A DNA stretch of 64,000 bases from Branchiostoma lanceolatum (taxonomy: Eukaryota > Chordata > Leptocardii > Amphioxiformes > Branchiostomatidae): NCBI RefSeq assembly GCF_035083965.1, contig NC_089722.1:31004958-31068957 (forward strand), written 5' to 3'. Below, piece by piece: positions 43,246 through 52,313 of this stretch. Each line of letters begins with the position of its first letter. Position 1 is the first letter of the stretch. The notes under the pieces are model-generated. The model saw only the letters and a program-made list of their open reading frames with translations. It did not search any database and was not told where the DNA came from. Both the position numbers and the translations under genes were made by a program.

Positions 43246-44140
43246 GGGTGTGTGTGTGTGTGAGTTTATGTGGAAATATGTGTGTGCATACATAAGACCA
43301 CACACACAGATATATATGTATATATAGGGTGTGTGTGTGTATATGTGTAAATAAGTGTGTGTATACATAAGACCACACACATCAGACCACACACACACAG
43401 CGATCTCAATGTTACTGTCTGCAGCGGAGTAGCCTTGGCATACTTTTCACTCTATTTGCCGATTTCTACTATTTTCCCAGCGATCCGCGGGGGCCTGGTA
43501 GAGGCTAACAACATAGCACAGTATGAGTTGAAACACCAAACAATCAGTTGTATTACCTACGTCAGGTACTATACAATTCAGGTAACTTATAAGTTATCTG
43601 AAACTATCATATGATATAGCCAGATGATGTCGTCCATTGAGAAGCCCCCATGTGATATTGGTAATTTCATATGAATAATGAATCTCAAGTGGTCAGTTAT
43701 TACAAAAACCGACTCATTCGACTTTGGCATTATGTCATGAGGAGAAGATGACTTACATTTGCATTTTGTAACATTTCATTTGGGAGTTATAGCAAATGAC
43801 CAGGCCTTATGACACCATATACACCTGGGGGAGGGTCACTAACCCTTAATTATTCAGCAGCATGATATTTTACAACTGTGCTGCCACAGAATCTTATCAA
43901 CTTTATACAGATACATATGACAGCAGCTATCTGCAATAAATTTATCATACAATTTCAAGGTTTCTCTATACATCAACTTTTTTCGCATGATGCTTGCAGT
44001 CATCAGGTTTACATTTTGAATATAATAGGCCACTTCACGGATTAAACTGCGCATAGTGTAATGGTGTGATGTTCAAAAACAGGAGAATAGTGTATATCTC
44101 AAGTCAAAGTCAAGGCCTTAATTTTTCTTAAAAGCGCTTG
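42940..44140. other. Intergenic between transporter and GST
   Basis: No exon. Holds the CT/TA/GT microsatellites and a fragment of the 35381-type MITE (43440-43510). Confidence 0.45.
43187..43261. repeat. Compound (CT)n(AT)n(GT)n microsatellite
   Basis: Consecutive CT, AT and GT runs, with a shorter AT/GT relative near 43310-43345. Confidence 0.93.
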
Positions 44141-44179
44141 TTTGGCCCAAGGAGGTTATATAGACCTCCTTGTTTGGCC
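44141..44179. mobile_element. 25-bp micro-palindrome with 7-bp direct repeats
   Basis: Insert 44148-44172, arms CAAGGAGGTT / ACCTCCTTG, flanked exactly by TTTGGCC on both sides. Confidence 0.75.
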
Positions 44180-44288
44180 ACATGGCTTCAATAAGGTCAA
44201 AGTGGAGGGATCACGGATTTAGCAGATTAAGACGTGTATGTTAATGCATTGATACACTTCTTGAACATAATTAGAAATTTGAAGCTCT

Positions 44289-44462
44289 CTAAAGCCTAGC
44301 CTGCTGCATCCTGGCCCTGTCCCTCATTTTGTAGATCATAGCGACGCTGTTGTCAAAATGGGGGTGTAGTTTCTCTCTGACGTGGTTCATCCAGGCGTTG
44401 AGTTTAGGTCTGCCTTTGGTGACGTCACGGCCCGAAGCCAGGCACTGGATCAGTTCATTGAC
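44289..44462 (-). CDS. GST exon 5 (stop)
   Basis: VNELIQCLASGRDVTKGRPK through RMQQARL and TAG; acceptor CATTGGCAG. Confidence 0.9.
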   Translation of the reverse strand, partial: VNELIQCLASGRDVTKGRPKLNAWMNHVREKLHPHFDNSVAMIYKMRDRARMQQARL

Positions 44463-47400
44463 CTGCCAATGGGAAGGGAGGACAGAGCATGCTGTTAGAG
44501 TTTCTAAAAGGTAAAGGTAGTCCCACAGCCTTTTTGGGGCCATAGGGGCAGTGGGTTGTTATTGGAAGGTGGAGCCCATCTCTCTCCTGCCACCGCTTTT
44601 TACCCAACTGAAGCCAGGTACCCATTTACACCTGGGTGATGTGAGGAAAGTCGTGTAAAGGGTATTGAAGTAAAAAAGTGAATTACGCTGAATTTTACAA
44701 TCAACTTATACAGTAAAGCCGACGCAATAATAATAAAATGTACAAACAACGTTCAATAATGTCGACGTAGTTAACAGTTGATGAATCATAATATAGTTGC
44801 AAACGAACACAATTAAAAGCAGCGTTTCTATTCGAAATAATCAAAAGCAAGGTTACTGTCCAGCACGAATAACAGACTGAGTTCAGTTTTGTAGTTCGAC
44901 AAGGATTTGAGTCAGTTGTAATAACATAATATAAACATTCTGCCTTAGACCATCCTCCCAGCAGACTCGTTATGTTCGTTACCTCCCATAGCGGCCCTGC
45001 CCTTCCGAGCCCCTGAACACGCTTCTGGCGACGTCACCACCAAACAGCTTTCAGCCAACCAGAGGGTTTGCTAAAGCTCATTTTGAGCAAAGCCGCAAAG
45101 GGCGCTGGTAAGCTATCAGCCAATCAGCTTACGTCTTACATCGCTACTTAATTATTCATGAGCAGCCAATGACTGTTTGTACCAAAAAAGGCTAGCTCTA
45201 AATTATCAATGAGCAACTGTCAGTGACGCCCCCAGAACCCAAAATCTCCGTTCAAAAGATCAGGGCTGAGACCGGGAGGGTTTGCTGAACATTTCCCGAG
45301 CGCGTTTCAGCGCTGATAAAGGAGGGTGCCTTAGACCAAAGTACTCACAGCCAGTAGGTCAGCAATAGTGATGCTGTCCCCACAGAGAAACAGTTGGTCC
45401 TTGAGAAACATGGTCTGGAGCATGTCCAGAGTATCGTCCAGCTGAGACACAGCCTTGTCTAGCGTAGCTTTGTCCACCGGCTTGCCTGAAATCTGGGGCA
45501 ACATAGCCTGCACAGCACGGGCAACAGAAATAAAAAAAGACTAAATGTAGTTTTGACTCTGGGTGCAGCTGCCTAGATATTATCGTGGGCTATAGGGTGA
45601 AAGTACTATAATTGTACCCTACCATACAGAATATTCTTCACATTCAAGTATCAGAAAAAGCAATAAAAGCTTTGTTATACTCTGATGTACTACTTTTGAT
45701 AGAATAAGTAGGGTTAGCAATTACGTTTTGCTGACATTCTACTTGATTTGATGTTGTGCACCCAAATTTCTTTCTGTGCGCCTAAATTTTAGGTTAGGGG
45801 CAACAGTATACCTATTCCCCTATTCTCAAAAATGAATTTTGGATGAAGGACTTACTTCTTTCCAGAACAGCCCTGCTGCGTTAAAGCGTGTGTTCATGTG
45901 CTGCCAAGCCATGTACTCATCCACGCGAGCCCTTTGCTGGAGGTCAGAGGGGTACCAGTGATCGGGGACGACGTATCTCATCGCCAGGTACTTCAGGATA
46001 GCAACACTTTATCAAAAAAGAGGTAAAAATGGTAACATAATATTACATGGACCAAGGAACCTCATTCCATGGACTGTATCAATTTCACTTTGTCTTCATA
46101 TAAGAGGAATATGAGTTCTAACAAATATTACAAAGTGAAGTTTAGGCATGTACGTATTAAATGACTTTTCTCTGAAAGTTGAGACTATTTTGCAATTTCC
46201 ACGCACTGGAACATGTCCTATCGGAAGTTTGTAGTCTGGACACTGATCGGCTTGTGCAAAATAAGGCAAGCTCATTGATATTCATAAAAGATATGGCTCA
46301 AAGGCTACTTTAAAGTCCAACTGGTTTGGCAGAGTATGGATAGCAAAGGTCGCTGGGTTGGAGAATGATAAGACATTGCATGGCAGGGCTCGAAATACTG
46401 AGTGCATGTGCACTTTGGTGCACCAAAAATTTGAGTTTTGCACCTAATTTTTGACTGGGTGCACTGGTGCACCTAGATATTTTTGTAGTCTAAGGTACTA
46501 TTGTACACTAGAAAACAGAATACTCTTGAAATCTAAGTATTAGAAAAAGCAATATAACTTTTCTTGTACTTCGATATATTACTTGTTTAAAATTTTGTAT
46601 TCAAAATTTAAAATTAAGTATTACAGAGGTACATGTAGTAGGGTTTGTAGATACCTTTTGCTGATATTCTACTTTATTTTATGTTGTGCACCCAAAATTC
46701 TTTCTGTGCACCAAAATGTTTAGGTCAGGTGCACCAATGTACCTATTCCCAAAAATGAATCTCGAGCCCTGCATGGGATTTGTGACAATCACCTTTCAGT
46801 GAGAATAAAGCCGTTGTCGTTGATGGCTGGAACTTTTCCCATGGGATTAATCTTCAGGAACCAGTCAGACTTGTGTTCTCCTGTGTTGGACAAGAAATCA
46901 AAAGTCAAGAACAAATTTCACAATCAACTCTTCCCAGAACTGATCTTATTTGACAAAATAAATTACTTCAATGGACTGTTGTATGGAAAACACATTGCAT
47001 ATATGATCAATACAAAAATTACTAAAGCAACTGGATATAAGTTTAGTAAATGGTCAGATGTTTCAGAAAGCATCTGCTTTCTTTCATGTCTTTCATACTA
47101 GTTTTGAGTTAAATACTTGTTTTCTGCTCAGTCGCTGCATCGGACGCTGTTTGAAATGTCTGACCATTTACAAAATTTATGCAGTTGCTTGAGTCACTTT
47201 TGCATTGAGTATCTTATTACCTGGATGTTTAATCTGCATCGACATAGCATGGAATATGATGCTGTACAAATAATTTCTTGAATGCGTCAAGTACGAGCTC
47301 AAGGTAACTACATGCAATTAATGAGGACAATTACACAATGTATGGTGTGTAGTAGTACTTAACACTTAAGATTCTGTTTTGAACAAAATGTACAATGTTG

Positions 47401-47966
47401 GACTTTGATCAACACTTGATAACCACTTCTCATAAATGAAGACATGAAAACTGTAGACATATATATGAGAAATATTATTTGTGTTTTGAATATATCAATA
47501 GTTGGTGAAGTTAATCTTCTTCTAAAACACGCAGTTATTCTGAGAAACGTACATTCATGGCTAAGTAGAAAACTTTGTAAATATAGGACGCTGGCAACGT
47601 GGCAGCATTGTTATTTATTGATTTGTTAGTCTATGCAACAAGACCCAGTTTTAAGTTACGGAATATTTAGCGTGTTAATCGTTCTTCTTTTGTTTCTTAA
47701 GGTCAATCTCGTCAAACTAAGAAAGCTTGGTCGCAGGTGTCGTTATAAAACTTTGACGAACTCAACACATGCAAGGACATCCAAGTGCAATTTTAGCTGG
47801 AGTTCAAAAGTTCAATTTCTCGCCCCTCCCCCCTTTTTCAGCTCCCTTTTTTCTCACCTTTTCTGATCGCTATCGGATGGTCTTTGTACACTATGTTGTT
47901 CGCCTTGAGAAACTGGAAGATTGCCCGCGAGGGCTGCGACATTATGTCGTAATAATACGTTAACAT
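44289..47966 (-). CDS. GSTT1: Theta-class glutathione S-transferase
   Basis: Five exons on the minus strand: 47966-47858, 46880-46793, 46006-45856, 45507-45349, 44462-44289 (phases 1, 2, 0, 0); 226 residues. The N-terminal thioredoxin-like domain starts MLTYYYDIMSQPSRA; Ser10 in SQPSRA corresponds to the catalytic Ser of theta GSTs. The glutathione-site motifs KVPAI (cis-Pro) and TESVAI follow. The helical C-terminal domain carries FLCGDSITIADLLA, the conserved N-capping/hydrophobic staple region. The enzyme conjugates glutathione to electrophiles in the cytosol. It is slightly shorter than vertebrate GSTT1 (240). Which theta paralogue it matches cannot be decided, so the symbol is indicative. 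Upstream in-frame Met at 48050 is less likely because family members begin at the first beta strand. Shares a short divergent promoter with the MYO19-like gene. Confidence 0.9.
44580..44665 (-). mobile_element. SINE core fragment
   Basis: Complement of the core at 36210-36265 (CCAGGTACCCATTTACACCT, GAGGAAAGTCGTGTAAAG). GST intron 4. Confidence 0.6.
44951..45328. mobile_element. hAT-like MITE with 8-bp duplication, copy 2
   Basis: Ends CATCCTCCCAGCAG and the GGAGGGTG side of 17608-17993. Flanked by CCTTAGAC on both sides (44943-44950, 45329-45336). Shares CTTCTGGCGACGTCACCACC with copy 1. Confidence 0.8.
45349..45507 (-). CDS. GST exon 4
   Basis: AMLPQISGKPVDKATLDKAV through TIADLLA; acceptor CTGTGCAG, donor GCT/GTGAGT. 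An hAT-like MITE lies 20 bp past the donor. Confidence 0.9.
45545..45845. mobile_element. Truncated CAGGGCTCGAAAT-type MITE
   Basis: Lacks the terminal repeats but keeps ACAGAATATTCTTCACATTC and TGTGCACCCAAATTTCTTTC. GST intron 3. Confidence 0.55.
45856..46006 (-). CDS. GST exon 3
   Basis: SVAILKYLAMRYVVPDHWYP through FWKE; acceptor GATAAAG, donor GAA/GTAAGT, phase 0. Confidence 0.9.
46384..46771. mobile_element. CAGGGCTCGAAAT-type MITE, copy 2
   Basis: 388 bp flanked by CATGG (46379-46383, 46772-46776). The right end lies about 20 bp from the GST exon 2 donor. Confidence 0.8.
46793..46880 (-). CDS. GST exon 2
   Basis: GEHKSDWFLKINPMGKVPAI through ILTE; acceptor AACACAG, donor AAAG/GTGATT (phase 2). 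Confidence 0.9.
47000..47857. other. GST intron 1, little recognised
   Basis: Contains a relative of the 15825-15906 repeat (47170-47240). Otherwise AT-rich and non-coding. Confidence 0.45.
47858..47966 (-). CDS. GST exon 1
   Basis: MLTYYYDIMSQPSRAIFQFL through AIRK; donor AAAG/GTGAGA, phase 1. Confidence 0.88.
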
Positions 47967-48173
47967 GACTGCAAAGTTCGAGACAGATATTTGCAGCCAG
48001 AAAAGAAAAACACACGGGCAAACTTCTGCTAAAGATGAAATCCGGGTCAAAGAGCAACGACCGCCAGGTCAACAGAAGACTGACCAATCGTAGGTGGTTT
48101 GAGAAATTGCAGCACATGATTGGTCATCTTCTAACCAACCATGACACGGTAAAGTTTTGAAACGAGATTCAAT
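47967..48173. promoter_or_regulatory. Divergent GST / MYO19-like promoter
   Basis: 207 bp between opposed start codons. CCAAT boxes at 48084-48088 (plus) and 48119-48123 (minus). The myosin start is embedded in CAATATGGCTGCC, a YY1-like context. No TATA box. Short distance and CCAAT boxes in both directions suggest a bidirectional promoter. Confidence 0.6.
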
Positions 48174-48242
48174 ATGGCTGCCGTCCTGAGAGGTCGCAAC
48201 GTTGCCGATACTCAAAATAATGCCAGAATACAAGGAAAATTG
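48174..48242 (+). CDS. MYO19-like exon 1
   Basis: MAAVLRGRNVADTQNNARIQ then GKL; donor TTG/GTAACT, phase 0. Start chosen as the first Met in a YY1-like context. Confidence 0.65.
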
Positions 48243-51200
48243 GTAACTTTACTCGTTTTTAACAGCACAGGGAAACCTAGAAAGTATTGTAGAGTATAAG
48301 CTGTGATATTTGTGTATTTCTTTGCCTTGTGGCAACTGGCGTTTGACATATTTGTGGGGGTGGGGTGGGAGGGGGGTGGCAAATTTCAGTCACAGGCCAC
48401 ATGATGTATCAACAGCAACGTTATACATTTGTATATCTTCCGTGTAAAAAATATTCTTGACGAAGATTTGTGTCTTACTCATCAGCATGACAATACATCC
48501 TTTGAAGAGTCTGCCGCTGCTCTGAAGAAATATGAAAAGGTAAGGTGTGGTGATTTTTCATAATCATAATTCATAATTGTCATAAAATATAACACAATTA
48601 TCATGCAGTTTGTAGTAAATCATACTTTCAATCATACCACACAGTCTGGTCAACAACAAGAAGAGGAAAACAAAATGTACACTGAGATCTGGGTAAATTT
48701 GACAAGCAAACAGTATATTCTAAATTATATCATAATATATGACTGATTTTGATGGTTAAAATCATATATGAATTATGATTATAAAGACTTGTTATTTGTC
48801 ATAATTCCATTCTACATGTAGGCTGCCCAATGGTAAAGTTATACCATTTGTCAATGGTTGTCAATGCACCTTCGGTGAATGCTTTTAAAGCCAGGTTTGA
48901 CCGCCTTATGGAAAGCCATCCTGTAAAATACTTCAGAGCACTGGACCACCCACAGAAACCCACAGTGTCAGTCAGCTAAAGAAGAGGTGAAAAGGAGCGG
49001 TCTAAACTGGATGCAATCCTACCTGACCGAAGACTAGACTCTACTCTTCTCTATACCATGAACATGATGAATGTTGTGTGTATAGTTTTGTCCGAGGGGC
49101 AAAGTAGGGGGGGAGGAGGTCCCAGACTAAGGCGGGCAGGCCTCCAGCCTGGCACAGTATGACTCAACGGTGGGAGCCGTCACAACCGTGCCAGACAGGG
49201 CGTTCCACTGGGGGATGGTGCGAGGGAAGAACGAATTTTTGTACGTGTCGGTCAGTGTTTGAAATTTAAGATGTGCTGGGTGCGCCCCTGAGCTGGTTTA
49301 AATAGACTGTCAGCGTTTATATTGATATGATTATTAACAAGTTTGTAGGAATAGGTGAGGTGGGTGTTCCTCCTCCTTTCTGAGAGAAGGGGCCACTGCA
49401 GGTCATTGAGCATTTGTGTCACGCTGCTAGTCCACCGGTAGTCATTCAGACCATGAAATGTTCCATGTTTTCCTCCCCACCCTGTGCAGGGCCTGGATGT
49501 GTGGATACAGGATGAGACTCTAGTCTGGGTCCAGGCCACTGTCGTGGGCACCATGAAAGATGGCAGGATCATCGTCAGAGTTGGGCCAGGCCAGGTAAAG
49601 TATGATCAGTTCTAGCCGTGGCGACTAACGAAGGGTGTTTTGCTTGATATTACATTTACATATACTATCCCTTCTTAGTCGTGGGTCACTACATAGTTCC
49701 ACTCCAGCTTGAGTGCATTCGGGCATTTTCCTTGGACGACGGGCCCAAAGCGTGTTCTCCCTGCACTTCCAACGCACTTACCTGTGTTTACGGGGGCTTT
49801 AGCAACGCCAAAAACCCCAACTTAACCCACAGCATGGCCAAACATGGCACAAATCAATAGAAAACAGCACCGGGCCGCCATTTTTGCTTCGAATGCAAGG
49901 AGAATGACGTAACGGAAACCACAAAGCCTGATTGGTACGTTTACTCAAATCAGGCTGCGTGGTTTCCGTTACGTCATTCTCCTTGCATTTGAAGCAAAAA
50001 TGGCGGCCCGGTGCTGTTTTCTATTGATTTGTGCCTTGTTCACAATTCCAAGTACGCATGCTCAAGGTCTGAGGCGAAGGCCTCTTACTTAAAAACATTT
50101 CTTGTCATGACCATACTTTATAAAACATAAACATGTCCAGACTTCCTTCCAACACTAAGGTATACACAGACCAATGCCCGAAAATTTTATCCATGATTAC
50201 CTTAGTGTTGGAAGAAAGTTTAGCATTGTATTAACTATTATGATAACTACCAACACAGATGAGCTTCCAATATGTCCAGACTTCATTGGTGATTTGCGTA
50301 ACAATATCGGACATGTTTTGTTTATGTCTCAGTATCTTCACCTTTGAGAAGCTTAAGAGTAGGGCTTCCATGGCTGAATAGACCCCTTTCCAAATTCTGG
50401 CGCCATTTTGAATCTGCTCTCGCGAGAGTACAATCTGCCGCGAGTGCGTGTGGTCTGAGTACGGAGGCGGGAAGAAGCGGTAAGAGTACGGGAGCGGTAA
50501 TGGTGTCCCCAAAAGAAAGCGGTGTCAAGTCATTTTCGCTTCTTCCAGCCTCCGTGCTCAGATCACGCGCGCTCGCGGCAGATTGTATTCTCGCGAGAGC
50601 AGATCCAAAATGGCGCCGGAGTTTGGAAAGGGATCTATTGGGCTCATGCGTTTTTGCCCTGTCACTCGATGATCGATGACCAACAAATGTCTGAATCCCT
50701 CCCAGGATTCTGTAGTGTGGGTGAAAGGAGACTACCCACAGATGTGTGGAGAGAACAACTTTGTGGACACAGAAGATCTCACCAGACTCAACCCACTAAC
50801 AGAACCTGCAGGTAGGAGTTATTCCCAACCTTCAACATCAAGAATTCAACATTCTACAAACAGTCCTGATTTTGAAAAAAATGTTGTTATCCTTATTTCA
50901 GTGGTGGAATGATATAGGTTAATGACCTGCCCTGAGGTGTATATACGTTGTCAAAAAGCATGGCAGGGTCCTATAAGCAGGGCTCGAAATAGTGGGTGCA
51001 TGTGCACCCAGTGCACCCAAAATTGGAGCTGTGCACCTAATTTTTGACTGTGGGTGCACTGGTGCACCTATATATTTTTGTAGCCTATAGGGTTAAGGTA
51101 CTATTGTACACTAGTATACAGAATATTCTTGAAAAGTAAGTATAAAAAGCAGCATGATAACTTTTTGCTGTACTTTGTTTAATGTATTATTTGTTTGAAA

Positions 51201-51941
51201 TTTTAAAGTTAGCTATAGAATTACAGATTGAAGTTCTTAAGAAAGGCAGCAGCGTTAAACTTTGTAATTATGTTCAGAACAACTTTATTTCTTTATTTTA
51301 TCTGGTGCACCCAAAATTCTTTCTGTGCACCTAATTTTTTGAGTTGGGTGCACCAGTGCACCTATTCCCAAAGATGAATTTCGAGCCCTGTATAAGTATA
51401 AGCACCGAATGAACCGCTGAGTTCACGGCCATACCGGTATTTACAGGAACATTAGGCTGGGAACGCAGGAAGTTAACGGCTCAATCCCAACACGTACACC
51501 CACAAAATAAAATACCAATGACGCGCCTTATCTTATCTTGATTTTTTAAGCTTTGCGTTGTACTTGGCCTCAAGTAATTTGACGAAAATTAAGTCAACTT
51601 TTTCTTGACATTGTAATAAGAATTGCTTGTACAACAAGTATACGGCACTGAAATGTCGCCGTGATTTTAGCAGGTATAGTTTTTTCATTTCAAGCCTTGT
51701 TTTGGTGTGAAATTGCACAATACGTGAATAGAGAGTATAAACATAGTAAACTAAACTTTCCATCATATCACTTTGTTCCTCCGTAGTGTTACACTGCATC
51801 CACGAGCGGTACAAGCAGGGTGAATACTACACCACAGCAGGCATCACCCTGGTGGCTGTCAACCCTTTCAGTACCGTCCCCAGTCTCTACAGCCAGGCCA
51901 AGATACATCTCTACAGCTCTGCACAGCCACAGGATATAAAG
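48174..51941 (+). CDS. MYO19: MYO19-like unconventional myosin, N-terminal part (partial)
   Basis: Five exons, 48174-48242, 48486-48539, 49490-49594, 50706-50811 and 51787-51941, give the first 163 residues; the gene continues past the window or far into it. Exon 3 encodes a probable myosin SH3-like N-terminal barrel (VWIQDETLVWVQATVVGTMK). Exons 4-5 carry NNFVDTEDLTRLNPLTEPA, VLHCIHERYKQGEYYTTAG and ITLVAVNPFSTVPSLYS, the start of the motor domain, closest in my reading to MYO19. In vertebrates MYO19 is anchored to the mitochondrial outer membrane and moves mitochondria on actin. The P-loop and switch regions are not reached. The SH3-like segment is not something I recall from vertebrate MYO19. 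All five exons are in frame. Confidence 0.82.
48486..48539 (+). CDS. MYO19-like exon 2
   Basis: HDNTSFEESAAALKKYEK; acceptor TCATCAG, donor AAG/GTAAGG. Confidence 0.65.
48862..48981 (+). mobile_element. LINE ORF2 extreme C-terminus
   Basis: Encodes VVNAPSVNAFKARFDRLMES and HPVKYFRALDHP, then a stop: the terminal motif of many LINE reverse transcriptases. A 3' UTR-like piece follows to about 49075. Confidence 0.65.
49080..49447 (-). mobile_element. LINE ORF2 C-terminal fragment
   Basis: The minus strand encodes DYRWTSSVTQMLNDLQWPLL, RRNTHLTYSYKLVNNHI and FFPRTIPQWNALSGTVVTAP, related to the fragment at 23800. It ends about 40 bp before the exon 3 acceptor. Confidence 0.75.
49490..49594 (+). 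CDS. MYO19-like exon 3 (SH3-like)
   Basis: GLDVWIQDETLVWVQATVVG through VGPGQ; acceptor CCTGTGCAG, donor CAG/GTAAAG. Confidence 0.82.
49846..50035. mobile_element. 190-bp near-perfect palindromic element
   Basis: Arms of about 80-90 bp (GGCACAAATCAATAGAAAAC... and complement) with few mismatches and a short centre. The arms contain CCGCCATTTTTGC. No certain target duplication. MYO19-like intron 3. Confidence 0.8.
50141..50219. repeat. Short inverted repeat
   Basis: ACTTCCTTCCAACACTAAGG and its complement around a 36-bp spacer. Confidence 0.7.
50380..50637. mobile_element. Inverted-repeat MITE with CpG-rich arms
   Basis: AGACCCCTTTCCAAATTCTG...GGCGCCATTTTG...CTCTCGCGAGAG...CAATCTGCCGCGAG pairs with the right half. 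Ends 69 bp before exon 4. Confidence 0.75.
50706..50811 (+). CDS. MYO19-like exon 4
   Basis: DSVVWVKGDYPQMCGENNFV through LTEPA; acceptor CCTCCCAG, donor GCAG/GTAGGA, phase 1. Confidence 0.85.
50978..51390. mobile_element. CAGGGCTCGAAAT-type MITE, copy 3
   Basis: 413 bp flanked by TATAAG on both sides. MYO19-like intron 4. Confidence 0.82.
51787..51941 (+). CDS. MYO19-like exon 5
   Basis: VLHCIHERYKQGEYYTTAGI through AQPQDIK; acceptor CCTCCGTAG, donor AAG/GTGACT, phase 0. No later exon seen in the window. Confidence 0.88.
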
Positions 51942-52039
51942 GTGACTAGAGTTAACTTATCATGTTTAGTTTTACAAAAGGCTTGGTTGGTGATGATGTT
52001 GATATAAACATATAAAGAGTGTGTCAGCTGAGAAATTGC

Positions 52040-52180
52040 GTTGAGTGGTCGAGCGGTTAGGCTAGTCCATGCAAGGTCAAGAGGTCACGGGTTTGATTCC
52101 TTGCGTTAATGGCTGTTTGTAGAAAGGCATTTAAAAAACAACTTTCCTAACTCCACTGAGGTGTAAAAATGAGCCTGACT
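52040..52180 (+). mobile_element. tRNA-derived SINE
   Basis: A box GTGGTCGAGCGGTTAGGC, B box GGGTTTGATTCC, then a diverged copy of the AACTTTCCTAACTCCACTGAGGTGTAAA core. Confidence 0.65.
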
Positions 52181-52191
52181 TTGGATTATTA

Positions 52192-52313
52192 TTCTCCAAG
52201 CAGAGGTTTCGATGGGGAGGGGAGGGTTTAGTAGTGGTCGGGATTTAAGGGAGAGAGAGGTAAAATATCCCCGACACTCCTACCCCACTCGACCGAAACC
52301 TCTGCTTGGAGAA
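52192..52313. mobile_element. TA-flanked MITE, TIR TTCTCCAAGCAGAGG
   Basis: Ends TTCTCCAAGCAGAGGTTTCG and its complement, TA on both sides; sister of 3240-3334. It abuts the SINE. Confidence 0.78.
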
